Below are positions 30,974-38,428 of a stretch of DNA of 64,000 nucleotides, piece by piece. Origin of the DNA: Rhodoferax sp. (GTDB taxonomy: Bacteria > Pseudomonadota > Gammaproteobacteria > Burkholderiales > Burkholderiaceae_C). The translations under genes and the position numbers were made by a program. The DNA lies in the NCBI RefSeq assembly GCF_012927445.1, contig NZ_JABBPD010000001.1, positions 1 through 64,000 of the forward strand. The letters run 5' to 3'. Positions within the stretch are counted from its first letter, which is position 1; each line of letters opens with the position of its first letter. The notes below the pieces were generated by a model. The model ran no database searches. It was not told where the DNA came from and saw only the letters and a program-made list of their open reading frames with translations.

Positions 30974-33280
30974 TCATAGGGATTCCAGCCGGGGACCACC
31001 AACGGCCTCCGCAACTTTAATGCTATTTTTGGAAGCAAGCTTCCGCTCCTTGGCGGCCTTGGCTTTCAAGGCGGCGGCCACGCTTTTGACCGGGCCACGC
31101 TTCAAGAACGGGGAGAGCGGGAAGAAGCCGCCGCGGGGAGAGAAGCCCCAGAGCTCGTGCTTGGGGCTCAGGCGATCGTGGGCCTTGAACAACGGGCATA
31201 TCTTGCGGCCCGAGTTGAAGGCTCCGTTCGCGTCGGCGTGGATTTTCGAGCGGATCGGGGCCGCCTTTGCTTTTGCCATATTATGGTCGGGAGCGGGCTT
31301 GGGCCCTTGCCGGAAGAACCAGTTTCGGTCCCTCCCCGCTCCTCGGACGCCGCTGGCCTTGGGGCCATCGGCTGGGGCCGCGTGGCTCGCGGCAGGATTC
31401 CTCGCGAAAGGATTGTCGTCCCTCTCGTTTGTAGTCTTATTTTCCTTCTCTTTGTTTCCCTCTTTGACTTTTGTGCTTTTCGAGCCGTAAACCGGCAAGG
31501 GGTCGCTATCCAAAAAACTCATCTTGCTGGTGTAGGACTCCTCGGTCTCCAAGAGTGCTATGCCGAGCACGGCCAGCTTTTCCCGCAGCAGTTGGATCAT
31601 CAGGCCGTGCGGTATGCTGTGGAACTTGCGGTTCCGCTCGGAGCCCATGTTCGACTCTTGCTTCCAGCCGATATTGCGGCCGACGATCACGACCGCGACC
31701 TTCTTGGAGAGGGCCGCTTGGGCGATCCAGTCGGCGAGGCGATGGGCCCGGTCCTTGACGAAATCCGCCCGACGCTTCCGCATCGCCATCAAGCCAAGGT
31801 CCTGGTGGACCAGCTTGGATAGTCCTTTAAGTTTCGAGCGCTCGGCCTGCGAGAGCTTGGCCTTGGGATCGGCCTCCCTGAGCTTCGAGAGCTTGGCCTG
31901 CAGCTCCCGCTGCTCGACGGTCGTGAGCGTGGCGACTCTCCGGTCGATCCGGCCGTCCAGCCTGTCCATCCTAGAGTGAAAATCCGTGCCGGTCAGGACG
32001 GCCGTCTTCGAGCCGTCCGTCCACGCCACCCCCGCCAGATTCGTGACCCCGAAATCGACGAACGCCGCGCTGTGATTCTGCGAGACCCAAGCGTAATCGA
32101 ACCCGATAGCTGGCGGAGTTTTCTTTTTGACCCAGTCCTGCTCGGCCATGATTTGGGCTATCCAGCCGTCGAAGGCGTCGGGCTTGGCCGCGAGCCACAA
32201 GGCCGGGTGCCGAGACTCCAAGCTGGCCATGAAGGAGCCGGCGGGGGTTTTGGGCTTGTCGATCGCGACGATCATCTCGAGGCGGGGCGGCTGGCCGCCC
32301 CGGGCGGGAACCAGCCTCAGCATGGCGACGTCCATGTGGGTCGGGCGTGCCGCCAGCCAGGAAGGCTTGTCGGCCCAACGCCGGGCCAGAGCCTGGTCAG
32401 CGAAGGCCTTGATGTCGAAGTCGCGGAAGGCTTTGGCCTGCTCGGCTGTCAGCTTGACGCCCTTGTCCTCGTCCACGAAGAGCTCCAAGGCGGAGAGGTC
32501 CGGCAGCTTGGCCTTGTTGGCCCAGTCTAGGCTGACGGCAAGCCCGGAGCTCTTGCGGTAGCCGGGAGCCTTCGGCTGGCCGGCTAGCCCTTTGCCCGTA
32601 GTCGGGCTCCAGACCTTCAGTGCCGCCAGCCACGCCGCGTGCGCGCTTCGAATATCCTTCACGACATTTCTCGCGATCAAAAATGGAAGCTTGGAGAAGG
32701 CCGGAGCCTTGTCCAAGGCCAAGTCGTCCGGCCAAGCCTTCATCGCCCGCTCCAGAAGCGTCATGTCCAGAATTCGTGATTCCAAGCGTCGCCCCGAGGA
32801 TTCTATTCGCGTGATGAGCTTGGGCTCTGCGACCTCGGCGGTCTCCTTCGCTTTCATATTCGCCTTGGCGGCCCGCTCAACGTTCAACGCGTCGATCTGC
32901 TGGTTGAATCGGAGGATGGAGAGCTGGGACGAGGCGGCGAGCTCCTTGCCCATCTCCGCGTCGTCCCGACTCAGGCTCTCCTTGGCATCCTTGTCCCACG
33001 CGAAGGCGTAGCGGATTTGCCTCGTCGCGTAGACGGTCGTGTTGTGGAGATCCCTAGCGTGGCGGCTCAGGGCCGCGATGGCGGGAGCCAGCTCGAACGG
33101 CAGATTGGCCTTCTGGGTTCGATAAATTTGGGGCGGCTTGGGGGCTTTCTTGGGTTTTGGAGTCTTAGCCGGCTTGACCGTCTTTGCGGCGGACTCGCTC
33201 CGCTTGGCGGATACAACCTTCACGGGCTTCCTAGCCAGCGATTTAGAGGTATCGCCAGAGGGGAGAGCCGCTTTTTTCAT
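30974..33280 (-). CDS. tnpB: TnpB RNA-guided nuclease homologue (large variant)
   Basis: The 768-residue product is long for TnpB (usually about 400). It has a Lys/Pro/Ala-rich N-terminal tail (residues 1-50) and an OrfB helical domain. The RuvC core follows: SAAFVDFGVTNLAGVAW (D409), VVIVGRNIGWKQESNMG...NRKFHSIPH, then LLETEESYTSKMSFLDSD (580-592) and IHADANGAFNSGRKI (D683). These are the conserved blocks of the TnpB branch where the RuvC-II Glu is not in its usual strand and EESYTS may supply it. A 75-residue insert lies at about 600-675. No CxxC zinc finger is visible. It lies inside a pair of terminal inverted repeats, and its guide RNA would be near 30930-31100. Confidence 0.85.
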   Translation of the reverse strand: MKKAALPSGDTSKSLARKPVKVVSAKRSESAAKTVKPAKTPKPKKAPKPPQIYRTQKANLPFELAPAIAALSRHARDLHNTTVYATRQIRYAFAWDKDAKESLSRDDAEMGKELAASSQLSILRFNQQIDALNVERAAKANMKAKETAEVAEPKLITRIESSGRRLESRILDMTLLERAMKAWPDDLALDKAPAFSKLPFLIARNVVKDIRSAHAAWLAALKVWSPTTGKGLAGQPKAPGYRKSSGLAVSLDWANKAKLPDLSALELFVDEDKGVKLTAEQAKAFRDFDIKAFADQALARRWADKPSWLAARPTHMDVAMLRLVPARGGQPPRLEMIVAIDKPKTPAGSFMASLESRHPALWLAAKPDAFDGWIAQIMAEQDWVKKKTPPAIGFDYAWVSQNHSAAFVDFGVTNLAGVAWTDGSKTAVLTGTDFHSRMDRLDGRIDRRVATLTTVEQRELQAKLSKLREADPKAKLSQAERSKLKGLSKLVHQDLGLMAMRKRRADFVKDRAHRLADWIAQAALSKKVAVVIVGRNIGWKQESNMGSERNRKFHSIPHGLMIQLLREKLAVLGIALLETEESYTSKMSFLDSDPLPVYGSKSTKVKEGNKEKENKTTNERDDNPFARNPAASHAAPADGPKASGVRGAGRDRNWFFRQGPKPAPDHNMAKAKAAPIRSKIHADANGAFNSGRKICPLFKAHDRLSPKHELWGFSPRGGFFPLSPFLKRGPVKSVAAALKAKAAKERKLASKNSIKVAEAVGGPRLESL

Positions 33281-33360
33281 GCCTTTACCTTGTCTTTAAA
33301 GGCGGTGATTGTCAATGTTTATGGCGTCGCATCGGCTCGATATCCCATGATTCTTAAAAA

Positions 33361-33393
33361 TCAAGCCCTTCATATCCAGTTTTCGCCTAATAT
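33361..33393 (-). repeat. Right terminal inverted repeat of the TnpB element
   Basis: It pairs with 30928-30959; the outer end reads ATATTAGG on the minus strand. A short GC-rich hairpin (GCGCGCC...GGCGCGC) follows outside it. Confidence 0.8.
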
Positions 33394-33430
33394 GCGCGCC
33401 CCATAAGGCGCGCATTTGTTTTTGCCGTGC

Positions 33431-33706
33431 GCGTGATGCAAGCCCCAGATAAAACCTTGTGCGCGTGGTGGAAGCCGCCGCGTGCGTGATGGAAGCCGCC
33501 GAACAAAACCTTGTGCGCGTGGTGGAAGCCGCCGCGTGCGTGATGGAAGCCGCCGATGGCGCGTGATCGAGGCCGCCGAGCGCGTGATCCAAGCCGCCAG
33601 GCGCGTGGTGGAAGCCGCCGCGTGCGTGATGGAAGCCGCCGATGGTGCGTGATGGAAGCCGCCACATGCGTGATGGAAGCCGCCGAAGCGCGTGATGGAA
33701 GCCGCC
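33431..33706 (+). repeat. oriV: Twelve 17-bp iterons, probable oriV
   Basis: The consensus GCGTGATGGAAGCCGCC starts at 33431, 33463, 33484, 33517, 33538, 33561, 33582, 33603, 33624, 33647, 33668 and 33690. Steps are 21-23 bp (two helical turns), with two steps of 32-33 bp (three turns), so all copies face the same side of the helix. Iteron length and spacing match those bound by TrfA in IncP origins. All copies are on the same strand. An AT-rich stretch follows at once (33719-33755), suited to strand opening. Confidence 0.85.
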
Positions 33707-33718
33707 GCTGGGGGCGCA

Positions 33719-33755
33719 TCTATAGATATTCTTATAGATAAAACAAATACATTGC
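33719..33755. other. AT-rich segment beside the iterons (candidate DNA unwinding element)
   Basis: The segment is almost all A/T and contains two TATAGATA-like words. It immediately follows the last iteron, the usual place for the melting region of an iteron origin. No perfect DnaA box was seen. Confidence 0.45.
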
Positions 33756-33826
33756 GCGACTCGGACGGTCGGGGCCTGACGCCCCGCCGCCTCATCCCGC
33801 CAAAACCAAAATCATGAAACTTCAAC

Positions 33827-33852
33827 GACAACCGGCCCACAAGCCGGTTGTC
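33827..33852. repeat. 10-bp hairpin downstream of the iterons
   Basis: GACAACCGGC and GCCGGTTGTC flank a six-base loop. Other short GC hairpins occur close by (for example CTTGGC...GCCAAG near 33907-33922). The remainder of 33707-34145 shows no gene. Confidence 0.5.
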
Positions 33853-33854
33853 TG

Positions 33855-33880
33855 GACGGCACCGACGGTGCCGTCACCTT
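33855..33880 (+). terminator. Terminator-like hairpin
   Basis: GACGGCACCG and CGGTGCCGTC are separated by a single A and followed by ACCTTTTT, the form of a Rho-independent terminator on the plus strand. No plus-strand gene ends here, so it may insulate the origin or end an origin transcript. Confidence 0.55.
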
Positions 33881-34145
33881 TTTGAAGCCCCGACCCTCCG
33901 GGCAGCTTGGCTGTCGCCAAGCATAAAACCTTACGCATACAAAATTCCCACGCTTTCGAACCAAATAATTTGATTAATCAGTCATCACTTGCCTACTTGA
34001 CGGATCAATTGACAAACCATGGCGTTGGATGCATGAAATCCATGCTTTTTTATAGGGTTTTCGACGCCATCGTTGCTATACACCCCCATGGGTATTAGAT
34101 GGCAGGTGGTGGGCCGAAATAGGCGTCGCCAATGGTAGACGTGGA

Positions 34146-34826
34146 TCAGTGACGGAACAGGGTCATCTGAATCGCCAGAACGAGTATCAGCATTGATCCC
34201 GCGCCGACGCAGAACGAAAGCAGCTTTTCCTTGAGCCGTTCCTGAGCCAGATTGGAATTTTGCTTCTCCTCCTTCACCCTCACGTTGACCACGCGATTCA
34301 TCGCTTCAAAGAGATCGGACTTTAGCTTTGCTATCGTCTTGGCAATATCCGCGGAAAGACCCTCGACTTCTTTCGCGGCTGCATTCCCAAGCATGTTCTT
34401 GGTCGTTTCGCCCGCGGCATCAGCCGCAGCTTGGACGGCTGCCTCAACTACGACGAGCGACGCCTCCTCCATACTCGCAATCCGTTTGGACATGTCGCGC
34501 TCAATGCGGGCGAAATCATCCATAAGTTGCGTTGAAAGAACTCGGGCGGCATTTTCGGACGCAGATTCCAAATCGCATTGGAGAGCGATCGCAATTGTTT
34601 CTGCGTAGCCAGCCACCGCCAACAGCATTACCTCTGGGTCGTCAGGCCTGAGTCCCAAATTTGAAATGATTCGAGCCATCTCCTCTCGACGCTCAGGAGC
34701 AATGCCCGCGACAGCTCGATCAAACTTTGACCAAGGGTCTTTGATCGAATGGAGACTGGCTATGCTCGAAGCCACTTGATTCATGGCTTCTGTCGTCATT
34801 GATGGTTTGGGTTTTTCGCCATCCAT
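34146..34826 (-). CDS. Third gene of stb-like operon; helical protein with C-terminal membrane anchor
   Basis: The start is at ATG 34826 (MDGEKPKPSM), five bases after GGAGA. The 226-residue product is largely alpha-helical, with a long central coiled-coil region (about 105-195) and one hydrophobic C-terminal segment (LLSFCVGAGSMLILVLAIQ), so it is probably tail-anchored in the inner membrane. The gene starts 36 bp after the ParA-like gene and is the last of three. Its place equals that of stbC in R388, whose function is also unknown; sequence relationship is not established. Confidence 0.5.
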   Translation of the reverse strand: MDGEKPKPSMTTEAMNQVASSIASLHSIKDPWSKFDRAVAGIAPERREEMARIISNLGLRPDDPEVMLLAVAGYAETIAIALQCDLESASENAARVLSTQLMDDFARIERDMSKRIASMEEASLVVVEAAVQAAADAAGETTKNMLGNAAAKEVEGLSADIAKTIAKLKSDLFEAMNRVVNVRVKEEKQNSNLAQERLKEKLLSFCVGAGSMLILVLAIQMTLFRH

Positions 34827-34861
34827 TCGAATCTCCGTTGAGCCAGTCCGCCACAAATCGA

Positions 34862-35722
34862 CTATTTGCTGGCTTTTTTTTGCTGTGCAGCCTCAAACGC
34901 TTTCAGCGAGTCGACAGAATATTTTTCAAGTCCAATCTTGGCGATTTCCGAGTCCATCACCTCAAGCCAATCCTGAACCCTGACTCGTTTGGTTCTTTTG
35001 TATGGGCCATCTGAGGATGCAGCCAATGAAAACGAAATTTCATCGGCATCGAGCTCAGCATAGGTCGATGCCTGAAGTTTTGGCATTTCGATGACGACAC
35101 CGCCAACCTCTTCCAGGCGTTTTGCAGGATATCCAACCTGATCAGCCCGCTCCCCATCAAAAAAAATGAATTGCTCACGCTCGGCCAGACCTAGATTCAG
35201 CACGGCGACATATCGCGCATCCTCACCCCACACTGCGACCGCCTCGCCAACTTCAACCGCACTAGCCTTCAAAAAGCTCAGGACCATGACGACAACGATG
35301 TCATACCCGGCCACTTTGATTTGGGTGATGAGTGTGCTGAGCTTTCCAAACACCTCCTTGAGGTTGTCTGTTTTCCCGCCAGGCAAATCAAACAGAAGAA
35401 AATCTGCCTTGCTTTCAAGCGAGTCGCCAACAATTTCTCGGCCGTTGTCGTCCTCAAGGCTTGCGCTGATGACCCCCATAAACGGATTCATCTTGTTGAG
35501 GGACGAGCTGTATGTCTCTTTACCGTTCGCGTCGGCAATCTTCAAACCATAAGCATTGCCGAGTTGATTGACTTTCGGCTGTAGGTCAAAGGCCAAAACA
35601 TGGCTTGGCTCATCATTTCCAGCAGCTGGTATGCGGCGCAAATGATCAAGCAGCGCTTTGGCAACCGTGGATTTTCCAACGCCACCCTTTTCCGAAACGA
35701 CAAATATTGCCTTTTTTCCCAT
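34862..35722 (-). CDS. ParA/StbB-like deviant Walker ATPase
   Basis: The 286-residue product starts MGKKAIFVVSEKGGVGKSTVAKALLDHL, a deviant Walker A (KGGVGKST) with the signature lysine. HVLAFDLQPKVN and ADFLLFDLPGG are the switch and Walker B regions. The size and absence of a DNA-binding N-terminus fit the orphan ParA group that includes StbB of R388. Such ATPases position plasmids or couple them to conjugation. It is the second gene of a three-gene minus-strand operon next to a box array. Confidence 0.75.
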   Translation of the reverse strand: MGKKAIFVVSEKGGVGKSTVAKALLDHLRRIPAAGNDEPSHVLAFDLQPKVNQLGNAYGLKIADANGKETYSSSLNKMNPFMGVISASLEDDNGREIVGDSLESKADFLLFDLPGGKTDNLKEVFGKLSTLITQIKVAGYDIVVVMVLSFLKASAVEVGEAVAVWGEDARYVAVLNLGLAEREQFIFFDGERADQVGYPAKRLEEVGGVVIEMPKLQASTYAELDADEISFSLAASSDGPYKRTKRVRVQDWLEVMDSEIAKIGLEKYSVDSLKAFEAAQQKKASK

Positions 35723-35744
35723 TTTTTTCTCCCTTTTTTCTGTC

Positions 35745-36416
35745 TTATTTATCCATCATTCGCATGAGTTCAGCTTCATCCCTAATTTCGCCCAAGTGCA
35801 CTTTTTTCTGCCATCGTAGAGAGATCATCATTTCAACGCCCGCCACGCTGACCATCACTTCTCGCTCGGACTCAGGCCTTGCATAATTGATATCAATTGC
35901 GTTCTTGATTTCATAAAATGTTGGCCGCGTCGCAGTGGTCGCCGCGTTTGTTCGCATCCTGCTTTTCGCTACCAAGGGCGATACATCTGTCGCGTTTGTA
36001 TTTATCGACACATGAGCTACTCGTTGAGCAGGTTTAATTGAACCGACAACGTGATGACCAAATTCAGAAGCTCGCGAATCCAGCAAGATGACAAGCGCGT
36101 CGTCCGCTCCGACTTTTTCAAGAGTCTCAACTCTCAGCCTGGCATCAAGCTCACTGATCAAGCGTTCGACTCGCGTCTCATCGATCAGACCCTTGCGCTT
36201 GGCTTCTGAAAAATAGTTCGAAAGTGTTTCTGGTGAGACTCGACCTCCGCGTTGCGATTTCACGCCATGCGAAAAGAGCCAGTTTGCAATCCAATCCCAA
36301 GACCGGCTTCGCCGTGCGACCGCTAGAACTTCCGCCAGTTTCGCGACCACTCGCCTCACAGTCATCCCGGCAAGGGTCGCTTCAATTGATTCGAAAAATT
36401 TATTGTTCGCATCCAT
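35745..36416 (-). CDS. First gene of stb-like operon; probable DNA-binding protein
   Basis: The start is at ATG 36416 (MDANNKFFES), placed by AGGAGG seven bases upstream. The 223-residue product has a helical N-terminal domain with DWIANWLFSHGVKSQRGGRVSPETLSNYF, which looks like a winged helix or other HTH. A variable middle and a C-terminal part (ARPESEREVMVSVAGVEMMIS) follow. It precedes the ParA-like gene by 22 bp. In R388 this position is held by StbA, which binds 11-bp-spaced direct repeats upstream; a comparable repeat array lies directly upstream here. The StbA role is inferred from layout. Confidence 0.5.
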   Translation of the reverse strand: MDANNKFFESIEATLAGMTVRRVVAKLAEVLAVARRSRSWDWIANWLFSHGVKSQRGGRVSPETLSNYFSEAKRKGLIDETRVERLISELDARLRVETLEKVGADDALVILLDSRASEFGHHVVGSIKPAQRVAHVSINTNATDVSPLVAKSRMRTNAATTATRPTFYEIKNAIDINYARPESEREVMVSVAGVEMMISLRWQKKVHLGEIRDEAELMRMMDK

Positions 36417-36688
36417 CGCCAAGCCTCCTGTCATCTTCACAACATGAAAGCCCGCAACCTTGCATTAGTCAATCAATTTCGAACTTGACCGACTAATGGC
36501 AATCGCATGGCATTCCCGTGGCACCCACATTCCCACGAAGGCCTAATCGTGAGAATGCCGTGGCAATCTGATGGCATTTGATGTCACCTATTTACGATTT
36601 TTGCGACTTCCAGTCAGATGAGAACCAGATTTTTTTGCTGGCATCAGCCAGCGTATTTACAGCACTGAATATGACCTCGAAAAAGGTC

Positions 36689-36707
36689 GCTCACGCAGTG
36701 AGCGATG
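36689..36707 (-). terminator. Hairpin followed by T-run on the minus strand
   Basis: TCGCTCAC and GTGAGCGA with a three-base loop are followed on the minus strand by CCTTTTTC, which fits a Rho-independent terminator for leftward transcription entering from the repeat array. Confidence 0.5.
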
Positions 36708-36722
36708 CGGCAGTTTCCAAGC

Positions 36723-36757
36723 GCCGACCTCCGAGCTCAGCTCGGAGGTCGGCGCGG
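36723..36757. repeat. 17-bp perfect inverted repeat
   Basis: GCGCCGACCTCCGAGCT is mirrored exactly around a single C. It lies between the stb-like operon and the 99-bp repeats and could extrude as a very stable hairpin. Confidence 0.75.
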
Positions 36758-36780
36758 TTCAGTAACAGGCGGGTGGGGCT

Positions 36781-36800
36781 GGGAGGATCTCCTCCCAGTG
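36781..36800. repeat. 9-bp inverted repeat
   Basis: CTGGGAGGA and TCCTCCCAG are separated by two bases. It is the third hairpin in a 110-bp cluster. Confidence 0.5.
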
Positions 36801-37450
36801 TTTGCGGTATTTTGGCTTGCGTCAATTTCTCTGTCACCCTTCGCGCGCGTGAAATAACTCATGGCAAAGCCGTGGCAAACTCATGGCATTGCCAGTCGGC
36901 GTAAGCCATCTTGGGTCGATCCAACTTTCGAGCCACCCTTCGCTCGTGCGGAAATGCTCATGGCAAAGTCGTGGCAAACTCATGGCATTGCCAGTCGGCG
37001 TAAGCCATCTTGGGTCGATCCAACTTTCGAGCCACCCTTCGCTCGTGCGGAAATGCTCATGGCAAAGTCGTGGCAAACTCATGGCATTGCCAGTCGGCGT
37101 AAGCCATCTTGGGTCGATCCAACTTTCGAGCCACCCTTCGCTCGTGCGGAAATACTCATGGCAAAGTCGTGGCAATCGCGTGGTATTGCCAGTCGGCGCA
37201 AGCCATCTTGGGTCGACCCAACTTTCCCGCCACCCCTCGCTCGTGCGGAAAAACTCATGGCAAAGTCGTGGCAAACTCATGGCGTTGCCAGTCGGCGCAA
37301 GCCATCTTGGGTCGATCCAACTTTCCCGCCACCCCTCGCTCGTGCGGAAAAACTCATGGCAAAGTCGTGGCAAACTCATGGCAGTTATCCCAACCAATCC
37401 CCCTATTCTCTAAATCTGATGGCAATCTCGTGGCAATGTGATGGCAATCG

Positions 37451-38011
37451 AAAATGGAAAAGAAACTGGTATGCCGCGCAATACATTCAGCACGACTCAA
37501 AATACGCCAAAACAGGATGAGCCAGAGGTATCGCAGCCCAAACGGGAAATTTCACAGACGTCTTCATTAGGAGAGAAGCTTCCAAAAGCCAGAACTTCCG
37601 ATCAAGGCCAGGACTTCGCCTTTCAAGCCATTGCTCAGGCTTCCCCAAATTCCTAAATCCGATTGCATGGTTCCCACGCAATCAATTCTTATACAGACCA
37701 TCGCCCTGCCGGCGGCTGTAGTCCCGCTGCGCGGGCCTTCTAAAAACCAACTTCCCCAGTGAAATCAATGCGTTAGATCGACAAGCGTTGAACGTCAACG
37801 CTGGTGCGCGCGAGCGCAAATTTCACGCGCCGTATTTCGAGCGTTTCTCCAATGAAAACAAGCTAATTTTTTGAACGATTTGCACCGCTTATCAGGCGCG
37901 CACCACATTTGTTTGACTTTATGTGCGGGTTACGGGAGGCTAATTGAGGCGCCATGAGGTGTCGGCGGCAACGCTTTCGCTAAAAATAACAAAACAAAAT
38001 GGGAGGTCACC
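37451..38011. other. Probable oriT region between box array and mobilisation genes
   Basis: No convincing gene is present; a short open frame to 37656 (MPRNTFSTTQNTPKQ and onward) is low-complexity and doubtful. The region holds an inverted repeat AGCGTTGA-ACG-TCAACGCT at 37784-37802, a hairpin CCCGC-TGC-GCGGG near 37723-37735, and CTTATACAGACC at 37688-37699, whose complement (GGTCTGTATAAG) loosely recalls MobF nic sequences. In R388, oriT lies between the stb repeats and trwA, the same position as here. The nic site cannot be fixed by eye. Confidence 0.45.
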
Positions 38012-38416
38012 ATGGCCAAACCAGCATCAAAGACAACGGCCCCAACAACGGGCAAAAAAAGAGTCCCGTCAAAATCCGCGCCCGGCTTCACTGTTCGACT
38101 ATCTAACGCCCAGAAAGCGCATTTCCAGAATCTCGCAAAATCCCTCGGACTCCCAACGGCTGCTGCGGCATTTAAGAACCAAGCATTGCTATCCGTAGGC
38201 GCCAATCCGTTCGACGAAATTCGCCAAGCGATTTCAGGCCTTGCAAACCAGGCCATAGATAACGAATCGCGCAGCCAGTCCTTCCAGGCAGATCTAGATG
38301 CCAAGTTCTCGCAGCTCTACTCGCGCTTCGATGCGATCACCTCACTGCAATCGGAATTGCACAAAGGTCAGTCGGATCTCGCGCAAGCCGTCCTTACCCT
38401 CTCCCAAAAACTTTGA
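38012..38416 (+). CDS. TrwA-like relaxosome accessory protein (ribbon-helix-helix)
   Basis: The start is at ATG 38012 after GGGAGG. The 134-residue product has a basic, Thr/Lys-rich N-terminus, then GFTVRLSNAQKAHFQNLAKSLGLPTAAAAFKNQALL, a strand and two helices in RHH style. A C-terminal helical region (LDAKFSQLYSRFDAITSLQSEL) suits oligomerisation. Such proteins bind oriT and assist the relaxase. It ends 12 bp before the relaxase gene, which supports the assignment. A coupling-protein gene (trwB) that separates these genes in R388 is missing. Confidence 0.65.
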   Translation: MAKPASKTTAPTTGKKRVPSKSAPGFTVRLSNAQKAHFQNLAKSLGLPTAAAAFKNQALLSVGANPFDEIRQAISGLANQAIDNESRSQSFQADLDAKFSQLYSRFDAITSLQSELHKGQSDLAQAVLTLSQKL

Positions 38417-38428
38417 GGTTCCCTGACC

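Larger units (their letters stand above)
30928..33393 (-). mobile_element. TnpB element bounded by 32-bp inverted repeats
   Basis: The left end (30928-30959, containing GAAAACTGGATATGAAGGG) and right end (33361-33393) are inverted copies that differ at only two bases and one insertion. They bracket a single tnpB gene. Long terminal inverted repeats are not a feature of IS200/IS605 elements, so the unit may be moved by a DDE-type or other transposase in trans. No clear target-site duplication was found. It sits between trfA and the iterons. Confidence 0.7.
36497..37446. repeat. TGGCA box array at 11-bp steps, including six 99-bp direct repeats (centromere-like)
   Basis: TGGCA boxes occur in triplets exactly 11 bp apart: 36497/36508/36519, 36862/36873/36884, 36961/36972/36983, then every 99 bp to 37357/37368/37379, and 37420/37431/37442; a pair lies at 36561/36572. 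The central triplets belong to a 99-bp unit repeated six times from about 36858, ending each time in TGGCATTGCCA. In the fourth and fifth units one box has changed. An 11-bp step is one helical turn, as in the StbA-binding repeats of R388. The repeats lie upstream of the stb-like operon. Open frames through the 99-bp units (33 codons) arise because 99 is divisible by three. Confidence 0.8.

Noticed and set aside
33431..33706. Array considered as CRISPR
   Set aside because: The repeat is only 17 bp, steps are 21-23 bp, and the short gaps are too small to be spacers. Iterons of a TrfA-type origin explain it.
33387..33840. Repeat-rich minus-strand reading frames over the iterons
   Set aside because: They are translations of the iteron array and differ only by frame; no ribosome site or conserved protein feature supports them.
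36834..37520. Three overlapping long reading frames with 33-residue repeats on both strands
   Set aside because: They follow automatically from a 99-bp repeat without stops. The TGGCA boxes continue outside the frames, so the signal is at the DNA level.
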